NCBI GenBank assembly: GCA_029907715.1
Contig: JARYLI010000011.1
Span: 1 to 54,657, forward strand
Length of the DNA: 54,657 bases
Source: Methanothrix sp.
GTDB taxonomy: Archaea > Halobacteriota > Methanosarcinia > Methanotrichales > Methanotrichaceae
Reading direction: 5' to 3'
Part shown: positions 23,565-31,992 of the stretch, in pieces
How the letters are laid out: the number at the start of each line of letters is the position of its first letter
Numbering within the stretch: position 1 is the stretch's first letter
Program-made: the position numbers and the translations under genes
The notes under the pieces: generated by a model
Seen by the model: only the letters and a program-made list of their open reading frames with translations
What the model was told of the DNA's origin: nothing
Databases searched by the model: none

Positions 23565-23574
23565 AGATATATAC
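23565..23574 (+). promoter_or_regulatory. TATA box for the packaging/head operon
   Basis: agatatatac followed by tatccg. Transcription would start near 23595, within the repeated motif at 23591-23609. Confidence 0.55.
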
Positions 23575-23590
23575 TATCCGATACAATTCG

Positions 23591-23609
23591 TAAAATCGAT
23601 ATCAGCAGG
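23591..23609 (+). repeat. Dispersed AATCGMTATCAG motif at the terminase promoter
   Basis: taaaatcgatatcagcagg. Same motif in the origin region (6937, 6963, 7001, 7296) and at 15864. At this site it overlaps the expected transcription start and so could be an operator. Confidence 0.5.
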
Positions 23610-23618
23610 TGGTATGTA

Positions 23619-24158
23619 ATGAGCGAGAGCGATATAGGAGATGTCACGAATAAGGAGCAGAAGAAGACGAAGCGGGGCAGGAGAAAAGACCAGACGTGGG
23701 TGTTCACGCAGGCGAAGCGTATGCAGTTCCTTGAGCTTGTGAGGAGGGGCAGCACGCTGACGTATGCAGCCGAATCGATCGGCGTCCCGTACGCGACGAT
23801 AGACAAGTATCGCAACCGGCACAAGAACTATGATAAAAAAGTCCGTGAAGCGATGCGGGTGAGAGTGACGTACCTGTGGGACTCGCTCTACAAGAAAGCG
23901 ATGGAGGGGAACGTGCAGGCCCTGATGACCTGTCTGCTGCACGCGACGCGGTTCCTGCCACTGGACGATCCTGACAGGTTCCTGAGCACGCAGCGCATCG
24001 AGGTCGGGCTGCAGAACGACCCGCTTGCGTCGCTTTCCACGGAGGAGGTGCACGCAATGATCAAGCGTATGCTGAAGTCAGTCACAGCGAAAGATGGCAA
24101 GAGCGAGACAGAGACAGCAGACCAGAGCGCGGACGATGGTAACGGAGCAACAGATTGA
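23619..24158 (+). CDS. Terminase small subunit-like protein
   Basis: 179 residues, GGTGGTATG-type RBS. Basic N-terminus (KKTKRGRRKDQ), then an HTH-like part (VRRGSTLTYAAESIGVPYAT, YRNRHKNYDKKVREAM) typical of TerS DNA-recognition domains, a helical middle and an acidic, low-complexity tail. Its place immediately before TerL supports a role in recognising viral DNA for packaging. Confidence 0.65.
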   Translation: MSESDIGDVTNKEQKKTKRGRRKDQTWVFTQAKRMQFLELVRRGSTLTYAAESIGVPYATIDKYRNRHKNYDKKVREAMRVRVTYLWDSLYKKAMEGNVQALMTCLLHATRFLPLDDPDRFLSTQRIEVGLQNDPLASLSTEEVHAMIKRMLKSVTAKDGKSETETADQSADDGNGATD

Positions 24159-24331
24159 CAAAACCGCTCCACTACATTTATCACCGGATCGCAAAAATCC
24201 CGGTGTTTCAGCACAGCGACCCAGCAGATTGATAAGATCTGCTCCGGATGGTTATCACATTGATGCAGCGCACCCGCATGACGGAAGGCGCTGTGAGAGC
24301 AGACCGTCGAATTTCCAACACAATGTAAAAT
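24159..24331 (+). other. Terminase intergenic region
   Basis: 173 bases without a gene. Contains an AGCAGAT (24223-24229) / ATCTGCT (24237-24243) hairpin and an imperfect repeat of agca-cagattga. Packaging recognition (pac) site or mRNA processing are possible; no TATA or strong RBS is seen before the TerL ATG. Confidence 0.3.
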
Positions 24332-25960
24332 ATGGCGTCGGAAAATTCACGTCGACCCAGAAAAACGCCGGAGATTTCAAAGACCAAAGCAGCAAATTGT
24401 AAAATCTCAGACATGCTCAGCAGCCTGGAGGAGGTGGACAGACAGTACGAGCAGATACTGTCAAGGTGTCGCACGGAAGCCGAGGTGGATCAGCTCAGAG
24501 CAGTCTGTCTCACTGCGATCAGGAGGGCGTGCGAGTCGAGCCTGGAGACGTTCGTCCGCGTGATGTGGCGGATGGTGGAGCCCAACGTCGAATACCTGCA
24601 TAACTGGCACATGACGCTGATCTGCGAATATCTGCAGGCTGTCACAGAGGGAAAGATCAACAGGCTGGCGATAAACATCCCGCCGCGATACTCAAAGTCG
24701 ACGCTCGTCTCTGTCATGTGGCCGTGCTGGGAGTGGGCGATCAACCCTGCACAGAAGTGGGTATTCAGCTCGTACTCCGCCGCGCTTTCGGAGTATATGT
24801 CGCGGAAGAGAAGAGACCTGATCAAGTCGCACGACTATCAAGCGCTCTGGGGAAGGAGCACAGTGATCAGGCCGGACTACGACCGGCTCAACGTCTTTAT
24901 GTCCACGCGCGGCGGGCTCATGTACGCGACCTCCACGGGAGGGTCTGTCACAGGCATGGGCGGAAACCGCCTTGTGATCGACGATCCAGCCAGCCCCATG
25001 GCCGCCCTCTCAGACGCAGGAAGGGAGACTGTGAACGAATGGTTCTTCAACACGTTTCTCTCCAGGCTGGACGACAAGTCACGCGGGTCGATAGTGCTGA
25101 TCCAGCAGAGACTGCACCAGAACGACCTCACGGGGTTCCTAACTGGGATCGAGTCCGCCGATCTCGTGGGCAGCGTCATACGAAAAAACGGCTGGACGCT
25201 GCTGAGGCTGCCTGTGATCGCAGAGATCGACGAAGTGCTCAGATCGCCCCTGGACGGACGCGTCATAGTCGAGCGCCACGCCGGGGACATACTCTGGCCT
25301 GCGCGCGAGGGGCCGGAGCAGATCGAAGAGCACAAGCGCGATGCGTTCACCTTCGCGGCGCAGTACCAGCAGCGACCGACGCCCGCAACGGGCGCGATAT
25401 TCCAGCGGGAGTGGTTGCAGTTCTACGACGAGCTGCCGGAGCACGCAGACAAGCCGGTGTGGGCTATATCCGTCGATGCGTCCTTCTACGGGAAGGATCT
25501 CTCGAACTACGTAGCGATAGGTATCTGGGCGGGGCTCAGACCGAACATGTACCTGCACGAAGTCGTTCGCCGGAAAATGTCGTTCACAGAGACCGTCAGC
25601 ACGCTCCGGGCGCTGCTGAAGCAGTACCCTGCGACTAGCGCGGTGCTGATCGAGTCCGCCGCGAACGGGCCTGCCATAATCGACGAGCTCCAGCGCGACG
25701 TTGGTGGCGTGATCCCGATAAAGCCTGCAGGGAGCAAGGAAGCGAGGGCGTTCGCAGTCACGCCGTATTTCCAGGCCGGGAACGTGTACATCAGAAACGC
25801 GCACTGGACGCCCGACTACATCAGCGAGCTGCTCGACTTCCCGGCTGGCGCATACGACGATCAGGTGGACATGACCACGCAGGCGATCAGCTACATCCAG
25901 CACACGTTCAACCGCCGCCCCGCTGGGAAGCATAGACTGATAATCACGAGACCGCGGTAG
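24332..25960 (+). CDS. Terminase large subunit
   Basis: 542 residues from the first ATG (an alternative start is Met at 24413). ATPase: Walker A variant NIPPRYSKST (about 114-123), Walker B RLVIDDP (about 211), coupling TxQ-like segment SIVLIQQRLHQND. RNase H-like nuclease: ISVDASF (about 380), AVLIESAANG (about 443), AYDDQVDMTTQAI (about 510). It powers DNA translocation into the prohead and cuts the concatemer. Full length, all catalytic motifs present. Confidence 0.93.
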   Translation: MASENSRRPRKTPEISKTKAANCKISDMLSSLEEVDRQYEQILSRCRTEAEVDQLRAVCLTAIRRACESSLETFVRVMWRMVEPNVEYLHNWHMTLICEYLQAVTEGKINRLAINIPPRYSKSTLVSVMWPCWEWAINPAQKWVFSSYSAALSEYMSRKRRDLIKSHDYQALWGRSTVIRPDYDRLNVFMSTRGGLMYATSTGGSVTGMGGNRLVIDDPASPMAALSDAGRETVNEWFFNTFLSRLDDKSRGSIVLIQQRLHQNDLTGFLTGIESADLVGSVIRKNGWTLLRLPVIAEIDEVLRSPLDGRVIVERHAGDILWPAREGPEQIEEHKRDAFTFAAQYQQRPTPATGAIFQREWLQFYDELPEHADKPVWAISVDASFYGKDLSNYVAIGIWAGLRPNMYLHEVVRRKMSFTETVSTLRALLKQYPATSAVLIESAANGPAIIDELQRDVGGVIPIKPAGSKEARAFAVTPYFQAGNVYIRNAHWTPDYISELLDFPAGAYDDQVDMTTQAISYIQHTFNRRPAGKHRLIITRPR

Positions 25961-25961
25961 C

Positions 25962-26822
25962 TCACGGATCACTATCCGCTTCGAGTATGCACCTGCCAAT
26001 ATACTCCACTATCTGTGGAACTACTGCGTTCCCTAGCGCTCTAAGTCGGTCCATCCTATGGGAAACCCCATCAGCCACTCGACCCACGTCTGGTTCAGCC
26101 GCCCACCACTCTGCAAAGCTTCTGGGAGCGTGCCCCGACGCTGTCCGGGGACGTAGGATCCTTTGTAATCTGTCGCATTCGGCGTCGGGAGCAGCCGCAC
26201 AGCTACCCCCAAGGGCATTCCGCAGCCGTTTCCGTTTTTTCTCAGTGCCCGCAACTTCTCCCGGCGAGCCAGCCACTTCTCCACCGCCTCTCCGTCGTTC
26301 GGGCAGGAGGCTGCTGGGGTAGGCCACAATGAAGACCCTGTCACGGAGGTGCGGGGCGCCAAAGGCAGCAGCCGGTAAACAATCCCATTCCGCATCATAC
26401 CCGATCTCGGCCAGCGATCCGAGAACTTCGGACATTCCTCGTCTAAGCAACGCTGGAACGTTCTCCATGATGATCCATCTCGGTCGTACCATGCGAATGA
26501 TTCTATACATTTCCCAATATAACGCTGATTGGCTACCATCTAACCCCCTCGCCATCTGGTTTGCATAGCTTATATCCTGGCACGGAAACCCTCCTGTTAT
26601 GACATCTATCGGCAGTAGCGGTTCAAGCTCTCGTTCACCGACAAACCTGATATCCTCAAAAATTTGCACAGTCGGCCAGTGCTTTTTAAGCACGCGCTGA
26701 CAGTAAGGGTTGCGTTCGCAGAATGCAACTGTATTGAAGTGCCCGGTCCGCTCTAATCCAAGGCTGAATCCACCGATCCCGGAAAATAGATCCAGAACTC
26801 TGAAAGCTCTGCGATCAGGCAT
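25962..26822 (-). CDS. dcm: DNA (cytosine-5) methyltransferase
   Basis: 286 residues; ATG at 26822 has GGAGGA upstream (a longer frame starts at 26849). Motif I LDLFSGIGGFSLGLE, catalytic motif IV GGFPCQDIS, motif VI ENVPALL, motif VIII RDRVFIVAYP, and motif X GNAVVPQIVEYIG are intact, so it should methylate cytosine in viral DNA, probably as protection against host restriction. It is the only minus-strand gene, inserted tail-to-tail between TerL and portal, which are usually adjacent, so it is probably an acquired cargo gene. No partner restriction enzyme is seen. Confidence 0.93.
   Translation of the reverse strand: MPDRRAFRVLDLFSGIGGFSLGLERTGHFNTVAFCERNPYCQRVLKKHWPTVQIFEDIRFVGERELEPLLPIDVITGGFPCQDISYANQMARGLDGSQSALYWEMYRIIRMVRPRWIIMENVPALLRRGMSEVLGSLAEIGYDAEWDCLPAAAFGAPHLRDRVFIVAYPSSLLPERRRGGGEVAGSPGEVAGTEKKRKRLRNALGGSCAAAPDAECDRLQRILRPRTASGHAPRSFAEWWAAEPDVGRVADGVSHRMDRLRALGNAVVPQIVEYIGRCILEADSDP
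26033..26539 (-). CDS. Possible overprinted ORF inside the methyltransferase gene
   Basis: 168 codons in a different frame of the same strand. The product has segments I know as recurrent in proteins annotated alongside phage C5 methyltransferases: SFAWYDRDGSSWRTFQ, SGMMRNGIVYRL, SLWPTP and the C-terminal WVEWLMGFPIGWTDL. The last part is encoded by the same bases as the methyltransferase DRLRALGNAVVP region. Either both frames are translated or this frame merely mirrors conserved methyltransferase codons. No clear RBS was found. Confidence 0.35.
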   Translation of the reverse strand: MVANQRYIGKCIESFAWYDRDGSSWRTFQRCLDEECPKFSDRWPRSGMMRNGIVYRLLPLAPRTSVTGSSLWPTPAASCPNDGEAVEKWLARREKLRALRKNGNGCGMPLGVAVRLLPTPNATDYKGSYVPGQRRGTLPEALQSGGRLNQTWVEWLMGFPIGWTDLER

Positions 26823-26869
26823 AAATCCTCCGGACTCGATTACTCCCAAAATGTGGTAAACTGCAACCC

Positions 26870-26879
26870 AAAATATATC
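26870..26879 (+). promoter_or_regulatory. TATA box for portal operon
   Basis: aaaatatatc in the 98-bp gap between the divergent methyltransferase and portal genes; RBS GTGGTGG precedes the portal ATG. Confidence 0.5.
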
Positions 26880-26920
26880 TAGCTATCGGCGCCTTTACAA
26901 TCAGCCGAAGTGGTGGTTTC

Positions 26921-28762
26921 ATGGCTGGAAGAAAGAAGACAGATGTGGAAAAGAAGAGCAGAATGATGCTCCCTGTGGCGAGGGCGATATCGTTCCAGTC
27001 GAGCAACGCGGCTGGGCCGGATGTCGTATCGCTGCAGAGCGTCATAGTGCGCGATGCGAAGGCGTTCCTGTACGCCGTGCCAGACCACACGAACAGGTTC
27101 GCCTACTACCGATTGATGGAATCCTTCGACCCGATGCTCCAGTTCGGGAGAAACTACATCGCGATGCTGGTGCAGCGCTCATATCTCGGCCCAAGGCTGG
27201 ACACGAGCGACGAGTCTTACGTCCCGACGCTGGACTTTCTGAAGAACGTGAACGAGCTACTGGCGGAGATAAAGTTCGCATCGATCATCGGAGCGGTCGT
27301 GAAAGACCTCATCCGGCACGGAAACAGCTTTGTGAGACTGCACCGCAACCCCGACGGGTCGATCGCCCGCGCTGAAGTCATCCCGCCCGACGCGGTGACG
27401 ATAATCTCAGAAGAGATGTACCGCGCCGGTAGGAAGGGTGGTAGCCGTCCCGCGCTGATTTCGAGCCGCGATTATTTCGTTTTGAACGAGGGCACTGATG
27501 GCGAGTACAAAGTGCACGACCCGACCCGCCCCGACCCGAAGCCGGGAGATGACGGCAAGCCGCCGGAGATTGTGATCGCAGCCGAAGACATGATCCACTT
27601 CGCTTGGGATCGCGAAGGCTCACAGATGAAAGATTCGCTAGGCAGAGATACGTATGGCGTCTGGGGAAGGTCTGTCTACGAGTCCGTGATAGTCTATGTC
27701 AAGGCAAAGCTGACGCTCGTGGTCGACTTCATACGCTACATGCGGTTCTCGATGCCACGGTGGGTGGTGAACGTCGACCTGTCCGAAGTCCTCGATCTCT
27801 CGCAGTACACGGGCTCCTTCGATGACCGTTACAACCAGGCGATGGAGCTGATCAGAAAGATCATGCAGGATTTCTACAACAGTCTGTACTACACAGACAC
27901 AGATCCGACATCCCCCACGTACAGGAAGACCCTGCCAATCGAGCCCGACGCATTCATCTTTCTGAGCAATGGCTGTCAGATGGATCAGCGCGGGAGCGGT
28001 CTGAGCGCGACGCCCAACGTGCTGGACATGATCAAGCAGTGCGATCGCGCGATAGCGAGCGCGCTTGGGGTGCCGCTGACGATGTTCGGGTATTCCGAGG
28101 GCAACACATACGCGACTTCCAAGGTGACTGCGAAGTTTCTCGCAGCTTACGGCGGCGGGCTGATCCGTTCGATCGAGACCGAGCTGAAAGAGTTCCTGCG
28201 GAGGGAGTTCTCCAGGCGCGGGCTGATCGCATTCGATGAGGACTGGGAGAACCTGTACATCGAGTACGACCGCGACGATGTGGAGGAGATGCAGGCACGC
28301 ACAGAGGTCGAAGTCAGACAGGCCCAGATCTCCGGGTATCTCAGCAACGTAGTCTCAGCGCTGTATGGTTCCGGGATCATCACGATGAACGAAGCCCGCC
28401 GCATCATGAGCGGTGGTGTAAAAGCGATGCAGCAGCTCGAAGAAGTCGAGGGCGGCGACGTGCTGAAAGCGCTCCAGCCGATGGTTCCCGCCACGGCGCT
28501 GATGAGCCGGGAGCTGAGCCGCCACGAGTTCAAGCCTGATGCAGCCCCTGCTGACGGGCGCGTGGATCTGAGCGATGCGGAGATCGAGAAGTTACTCACA
28601 CTGGACGAGAGAGAGCCACAGCTTGAGGAGCTGATACGCAGAGCGTTCCGCGACGCGCTGGAGTGGTTCGCAGACGAGCTCGCGGGACGCATCGCGCGCG
28701 GGGAGCTGAGCCTGAAAGAGCTCGTAAAAGCAGCGAAAGATCTGCCGGAGGGGACAGACTGA
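26921..28762 (+). CDS. Portal protein
   Basis: 613 residues. Recognised from the HK97/SPP1-type portal pattern: AKAFLYAVPDHTNRFAYY, VKDLIRHGNSFVRLHRNPDG, the long stem region, GVPLTMFGYSEGNTYATSKV near residue 390, and a helical C-terminal crown. It forms the dodecameric DNA channel at one capsid vertex that TerL and the connector proteins bind. The C-terminal 100 residues are acidic and helical. Confidence 0.85.
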   Translation: MAGRKKTDVEKKSRMMLPVARAISFQSSNAAGPDVVSLQSVIVRDAKAFLYAVPDHTNRFAYYRLMESFDPMLQFGRNYIAMLVQRSYLGPRLDTSDESYVPTLDFLKNVNELLAEIKFASIIGAVVKDLIRHGNSFVRLHRNPDGSIARAEVIPPDAVTIISEEMYRAGRKGGSRPALISSRDYFVLNEGTDGEYKVHDPTRPDPKPGDDGKPPEIVIAAEDMIHFAWDREGSQMKDSLGRDTYGVWGRSVYESVIVYVKAKLTLVVDFIRYMRFSMPRWVVNVDLSEVLDLSQYTGSFDDRYNQAMELIRKIMQDFYNSLYYTDTDPTSPTYRKTLPIEPDAFIFLSNGCQMDQRGSGLSATPNVLDMIKQCDRAIASALGVPLTMFGYSEGNTYATSKVTAKFLAAYGGGLIRSIETELKEFLRREFSRRGLIAFDEDWENLYIEYDRDDVEEMQARTEVEVRQAQISGYLSNVVSALYGSGIITMNEARRIMSGGVKAMQQLEEVEGGDVLKALQPMVPATALMSRELSRHEFKPDAAPADGRVDLSDAEIEKLLTLDEREPQLEELIRRAFRDALEWFADELAGRIARGELSLKELVKAAKDLPEGTD

Positions 28763-28810
28763 GCCGGAAGAGATATAACTGAAGTCGATAGATACGGTTT
28801 GGAGGTCGAT

Positions 28811-29137
28811 ATGCAGATCATAATGCGACCCAGATCTCTCCTTGACTGGATCAAGGCGTATGTGTTTGGAAGGTATCCGACTTACCACTGCCAGAGCCTC
28901 GCTTTCGGGCCTGCGATGATCGAAGCCGCGAACGGGGACGAGTGCCTGATGGTGCCGTACTCCGAAGTGCTGTACATCTTCTGGGAGGCGGGATACGCTC
29001 GTGCGATGTCGAAAGTAGCGAAGTTCCTGCACATGGCGAGCTCCGGGGAGGACGAAGAGCCAGACGATGAGCCGGGCGCGAAGCCGTCGGGCCAGCCAGC
29101 ACCCGCGCCTGTCGTTGGCGGCGGGATGTACATATGA
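28811..29137 (+). CDS. Small head-cluster protein of unknown function
   Basis: 108 residues; ATG at 28811 five bases after GGAGGT. First 75 residues mixed alpha/beta with LDWIKAYVFGRYPTYHC and EVLYIFWEAGYARAM; the tail is Asp/Glu- then Pro/Ala-rich and ends GGGMYI. Between portal and MuF-ART, so probably a head accessory. No family recognised. Confidence 0.45.
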   Translation: MQIIMRPRSLLDWIKAYVFGRYPTYHCQSLAFGPAMIEAANGDECLMVPYSEVLYIFWEAGYARAMSKVAKFLHMASSGEDEEPDDEPGAKPSGQPAPAPVVGGGMYI

Positions 29138-29177
29138 AACGCTGAGAGAGACTGCCTCAAATGATGGAGGTAGTAAC

Positions 29178-29369
29178 ATGGCACAAACTCTGAATATAAA
29201 GTCCACGTGGGTTCAGTATGCGGTAGCACAAGTAGCGCCAACAGTATCGCCTGAAACAACTACTTGGGCGCCATTTGGTGTACCACCCGTAACGCCGGTG
29301 GTGCAGCCAGAAACTGTTACATGTCCACACAGCCGCACCATTTTGTTGGTTGAGCGGAACGGTGGATAA
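29178..29369 (+). CDS. Short Pro/Val/Thr-rich protein
   Basis: 63 residues; ATG at 29178 with GGAGG upstream. Contains a loose internal repeat (APTVSPETTTWAPFG and TPVVQPETVTCP). May be a small virion or linker protein. No family recognised. Confidence 0.4.
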   Translation: MAQTLNIKSTWVQYAVAQVAPTVSPETTTWAPFGVPPVTPVVQPETVTCPHSRTILLVERNGG

Positions 29370-29372
29370 AGT

Positions 29373-29383
29373 AAAATTATACC
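29373..29383 (+). promoter_or_regulatory. TATA-like box for MuF-ART gene
   Basis: aaaattatacc with centre about 30 bases before the ATG at 29409, which lacks an RBS; possible leaderless transcript. Confidence 0.4.
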
Positions 29384-29408
29384 GCATCTGAGATTGTTTC
29401 AAGCGATC

Positions 29409-31694
29409 ATGGCGACCGACGTGCAGCAGCTAACGGGCGACTTTCACCAGCGCCTGACGCTGAACCTGATCAACGCATTCGCGAACTGCTACCAGGTCGG
29501 TGTCGAGGACGCTGCGAAGCTCGTGGAAGACAGTAAACAGCGCAACGCAGTGCTGCTCAGCGGGTTCCAGCAGATCCGCGACGGCAAGGTGGCGACGCAT
29601 CCTCTGTACAAGCTGACAAAAGAGCTGCTGGGGCCCGTGCGAGACCACAGCGAGGCAGCCGTCGAAGCGATACTCAATGGAGTCAGAGAGAAGTCGAAGA
29701 AGAAGGGCAAGTACGTCGAGCCCTCAGAGCTGGCTGGAATCATCAAGACAGAAGTAAAAGCGCTCTGGAAGGATCAGCCAGTCACAATCCAGCGTCCGGG
29801 AAAGCGACCAGTGCAGTTCACCGTCGAGACATACGCTGATATCGTCGCCCGCACGGTCTCATACGCCGTCCGGAACCAGGCGTACATAAACACGATGCGA
29901 GCGAACGACCTCGCAGACGGCTGGGTCTGGACTGCGATGGGCGACGAGAGAATGTGCGATGAATGCGGGAGCCGGCACGGCAAAGTCTACTCCTGGAACG
30001 ACCCCCCACCGCCGGCGCATCCAAATTGCCGGTGCCGGCCCATTCCTCACTACAGGGAAGATTTTGAGACAGTCACGAAGAAGGTAGCAGAAGAGACCGC
30101 CGCGAAGAAAGCTGAAGTCGAAGCGAAAGCTGCTGAGCCCGCGCCCCAGGAGGAGGAGCCGCTCCAGCCCAAACCCGCCGCCAAGGGGCCACTGGCGCCG
30201 TGGCTGAGCCGCCACCTGCCAACGTATGTGGAATCCGATACAGTCGACGGCCTGAAGGTCATAGATATCAAAAATTTCCCCCCTGACACGGTAGACCGCA
30301 TCAAGAAACTGTTCACAGATGCGGACGCACATAACCAGATGTATGATCTGCTCTACAAGGTGTCGAAGTCGAAGAAGTCGCTGCTTCAGTCAGACGTTCC
30401 GGTGGATCATATCATCAAGCTATACAGCTCAGCATTCGATACCGCCAGGTCTCTCGATATTCTAAAAGCGTATTACGGCTACACGCCCGACGAGGACGTG
30501 ACCGTATACGTCCGTGCCAGGGCGGTGGAGTTCGAGAGCTACCTGAACGAAGTCACCAACAAGGGCATAAAATTCACGCTCAACTGTCCGCTGGTCGGGA
30601 CTACGGATATCGATTATGAATCAGTCGAAAGCGATGAAATCGTTGTAAGGGTAAACATCAATTCGCTCAACGCTGAGAACATCTTCGGCGTAAAGATCGG
30701 GGACAAGACGCACGTCGCCACCGGGACGCTCTCGATACTGAAGCCGACCGGGAAAGAGACTATCAAGCTCCCCTCAGGGAAGAAAGTGATAGTGTATAAC
30801 GTCGACCTTGTGAGCGACCTCACAGAGTACTCATCGAAGAAATACAGCGATTTCCAGCAGGAGTTCGGGATCACAAGAGATAAGTTATGGAATGAGGCGC
30901 TGCTTGAGCCAGAAGCCCCGCCGGAGGAGCACAAACCAGAGCCCGCGAAGCCGTTTGAGGGGCCGATCCCCATCGATATGAGCCTGCCGGGAGCGATCAA
31001 GAGCTTCCATTACGACGATATAAGAGAAGTCGCAAACTCTCCGGAACTGTTACGCGAGGTCAAAAAGTACAAGTGCAAAGAGTTAAAGAAGTATTTCAGC
31101 GACGCTGATTATAACGACGCCAGGGCAGCCCTTACCGGGAAGGTTTTCAAGCCGCAGGATCCTGTCAACGCCATATCCATGGCGATAAAGAACTACACCG
31201 GAAGCGATTACAAGCGCATAAACAAGTATCTCCTGAACCCGAACGAATACGCGAAAGATCCGGACTGGTTCACATGGCTGGCACAGCACGTGCGATATAT
31301 TGACATGGCGTATCAACGCGTCCCTCCTGCTGATAAGAAGTTCTACCTCTACAGAGGTGTCAAGGGCGACGCATACGATTCCTTCAACGTGCACGAGGAG
31401 GGCGAGGTGTTCACGATAGCGCCGTACCAGTCCTCATCATACGATTTCAGGGTTGCGCATAACTTCTCATCCGGAGGGGAGGGGCGAGCAGTAGTAGTGT
31501 TTGAAGTTCAACCTGGGGCGAGGGTGCTCAGCATAGAAGACATATCAAACATCCCGGAGGAGCGTGAACTGCTGATCAAGCACGGGTCTGTCATGAAGAT
31601 GAAGAAGAAGCTGCCTAAGGCAGGGCCGGGCGGAGTCGATATATTCATAGTCGAGCTGCATTCTGACACTGCCAAACCTGATGACCTGGTCTAG
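29409..31694 (+). CDS. MuF-type head protein fused to an ADP-ribosyltransferase toxin domain
   Basis: 761 residues from the ATG at 29409. Residues about 1-220: Mu gpF/SPP1 gp7 minor head domain with the metal-site signature WTAMGDERMCDECGSRHG ... HPNCRCRPIP. Residues about 225-280: charged, Ala/Glu/Pro linker. Middle: a beta-rich region of unknown type. Residues about 600-755: ADP-ribosyltransferase of the R-S-E class: FYLYRGV (Arg about 648), QSSSYD (about 675), and PEERELL with the ExE pair (about 717). MuF proteins sit at the portal and can enter the cell with DNA, so the ART may modify host proteins at infection, comparable in principle to T4 Alt. Confidence 0.75.
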   Translation: MATDVQQLTGDFHQRLTLNLINAFANCYQVGVEDAAKLVEDSKQRNAVLLSGFQQIRDGKVATHPLYKLTKELLGPVRDHSEAAVEAILNGVREKSKKKGKYVEPSELAGIIKTEVKALWKDQPVTIQRPGKRPVQFTVETYADIVARTVSYAVRNQAYINTMRANDLADGWVWTAMGDERMCDECGSRHGKVYSWNDPPPPAHPNCRCRPIPHYREDFETVTKKVAEETAAKKAEVEAKAAEPAPQEEEPLQPKPAAKGPLAPWLSRHLPTYVESDTVDGLKVIDIKNFPPDTVDRIKKLFTDADAHNQMYDLLYKVSKSKKSLLQSDVPVDHIIKLYSSAFDTARSLDILKAYYGYTPDEDVTVYVRARAVEFESYLNEVTNKGIKFTLNCPLVGTTDIDYESVESDEIVVRVNINSLNAENIFGVKIGDKTHVATGTLSILKPTGKETIKLPSGKKVIVYNVDLVSDLTEYSSKKYSDFQQEFGITRDKLWNEALLEPEAPPEEHKPEPAKPFEGPIPIDMSLPGAIKSFHYDDIREVANSPELLREVKKYKCKELKKYFSDADYNDARAALTGKVFKPQDPVNAISMAIKNYTGSDYKRINKYLLNPNEYAKDPDWFTWLAQHVRYIDMAYQRVPPADKKFYLYRGVKGDAYDSFNVHEEGEVFTIAPYQSSSYDFRVAHNFSSGGEGRAVVVFEVQPGARVLSIEDISNIPEERELLIKHGSVMKMKKKLPKAGPGGVDIFIVELHSDTAKPDDLV

Positions 31695-31701
31695 CACCAA
31701 A

Positions 31702-31712
31702 TCTATATATAC
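31702..31712 (+). promoter_or_regulatory. TATA box, leaderless promoter for candidate immunity gene
   Basis: tctatatatac with centre 28 bases before the ATG at 31735; no RBS. Confidence 0.6.
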
Positions 31713-31734
31713 ATTCAACACAAATATCTCTATC

Positions 31735-31992
31735 ATGAGTCTGGAAGAGAGATGGAGCGAACCCGCGTTCACGTTCACGCTATACTCGCCGGCACGGACG
31801 GTCGGGAAGCGACTGCGTGCAGCGCGCGACGTGATCCTGAGGAATGGCTGGCTCACAGAGCAGCAGCTCGATAAGCTGATCGAGATGTACGCAGACGAGC
31901 CAGACGTGACCAAAGTCCCGGAGACATTGCGCCGAATCCTTCATGACGCCGAAGTGGAGGAGTTCAACAGGAAGTACGCCAACAAACTCTAG
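31735..31992 (+). CDS. Small protein after MuF-ART, candidate immunity protein
   Basis: 85 residues from the ATG at 31735 (the open frame runs upstream through the promoter and is discounted). Helical (RTVGKRLRAARDVILRNGWL, EQQLDKLIEMYADEPDV) with an acidic middle. It has its own leaderless TATA promoter directly after the toxin-domain gene. Polymorphic toxins usually have an immunity gene just downstream, so this is the best candidate, but it could equally be an unrelated regulator. No family recognised. Confidence 0.4.
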   Translation: MSLEERWSEPAFTFTLYSPARTVGKRLRAARDVILRNGWLTEQQLDKLIEMYADEPDVTKVPETLRRILHDAEVEEFNRKYANKL

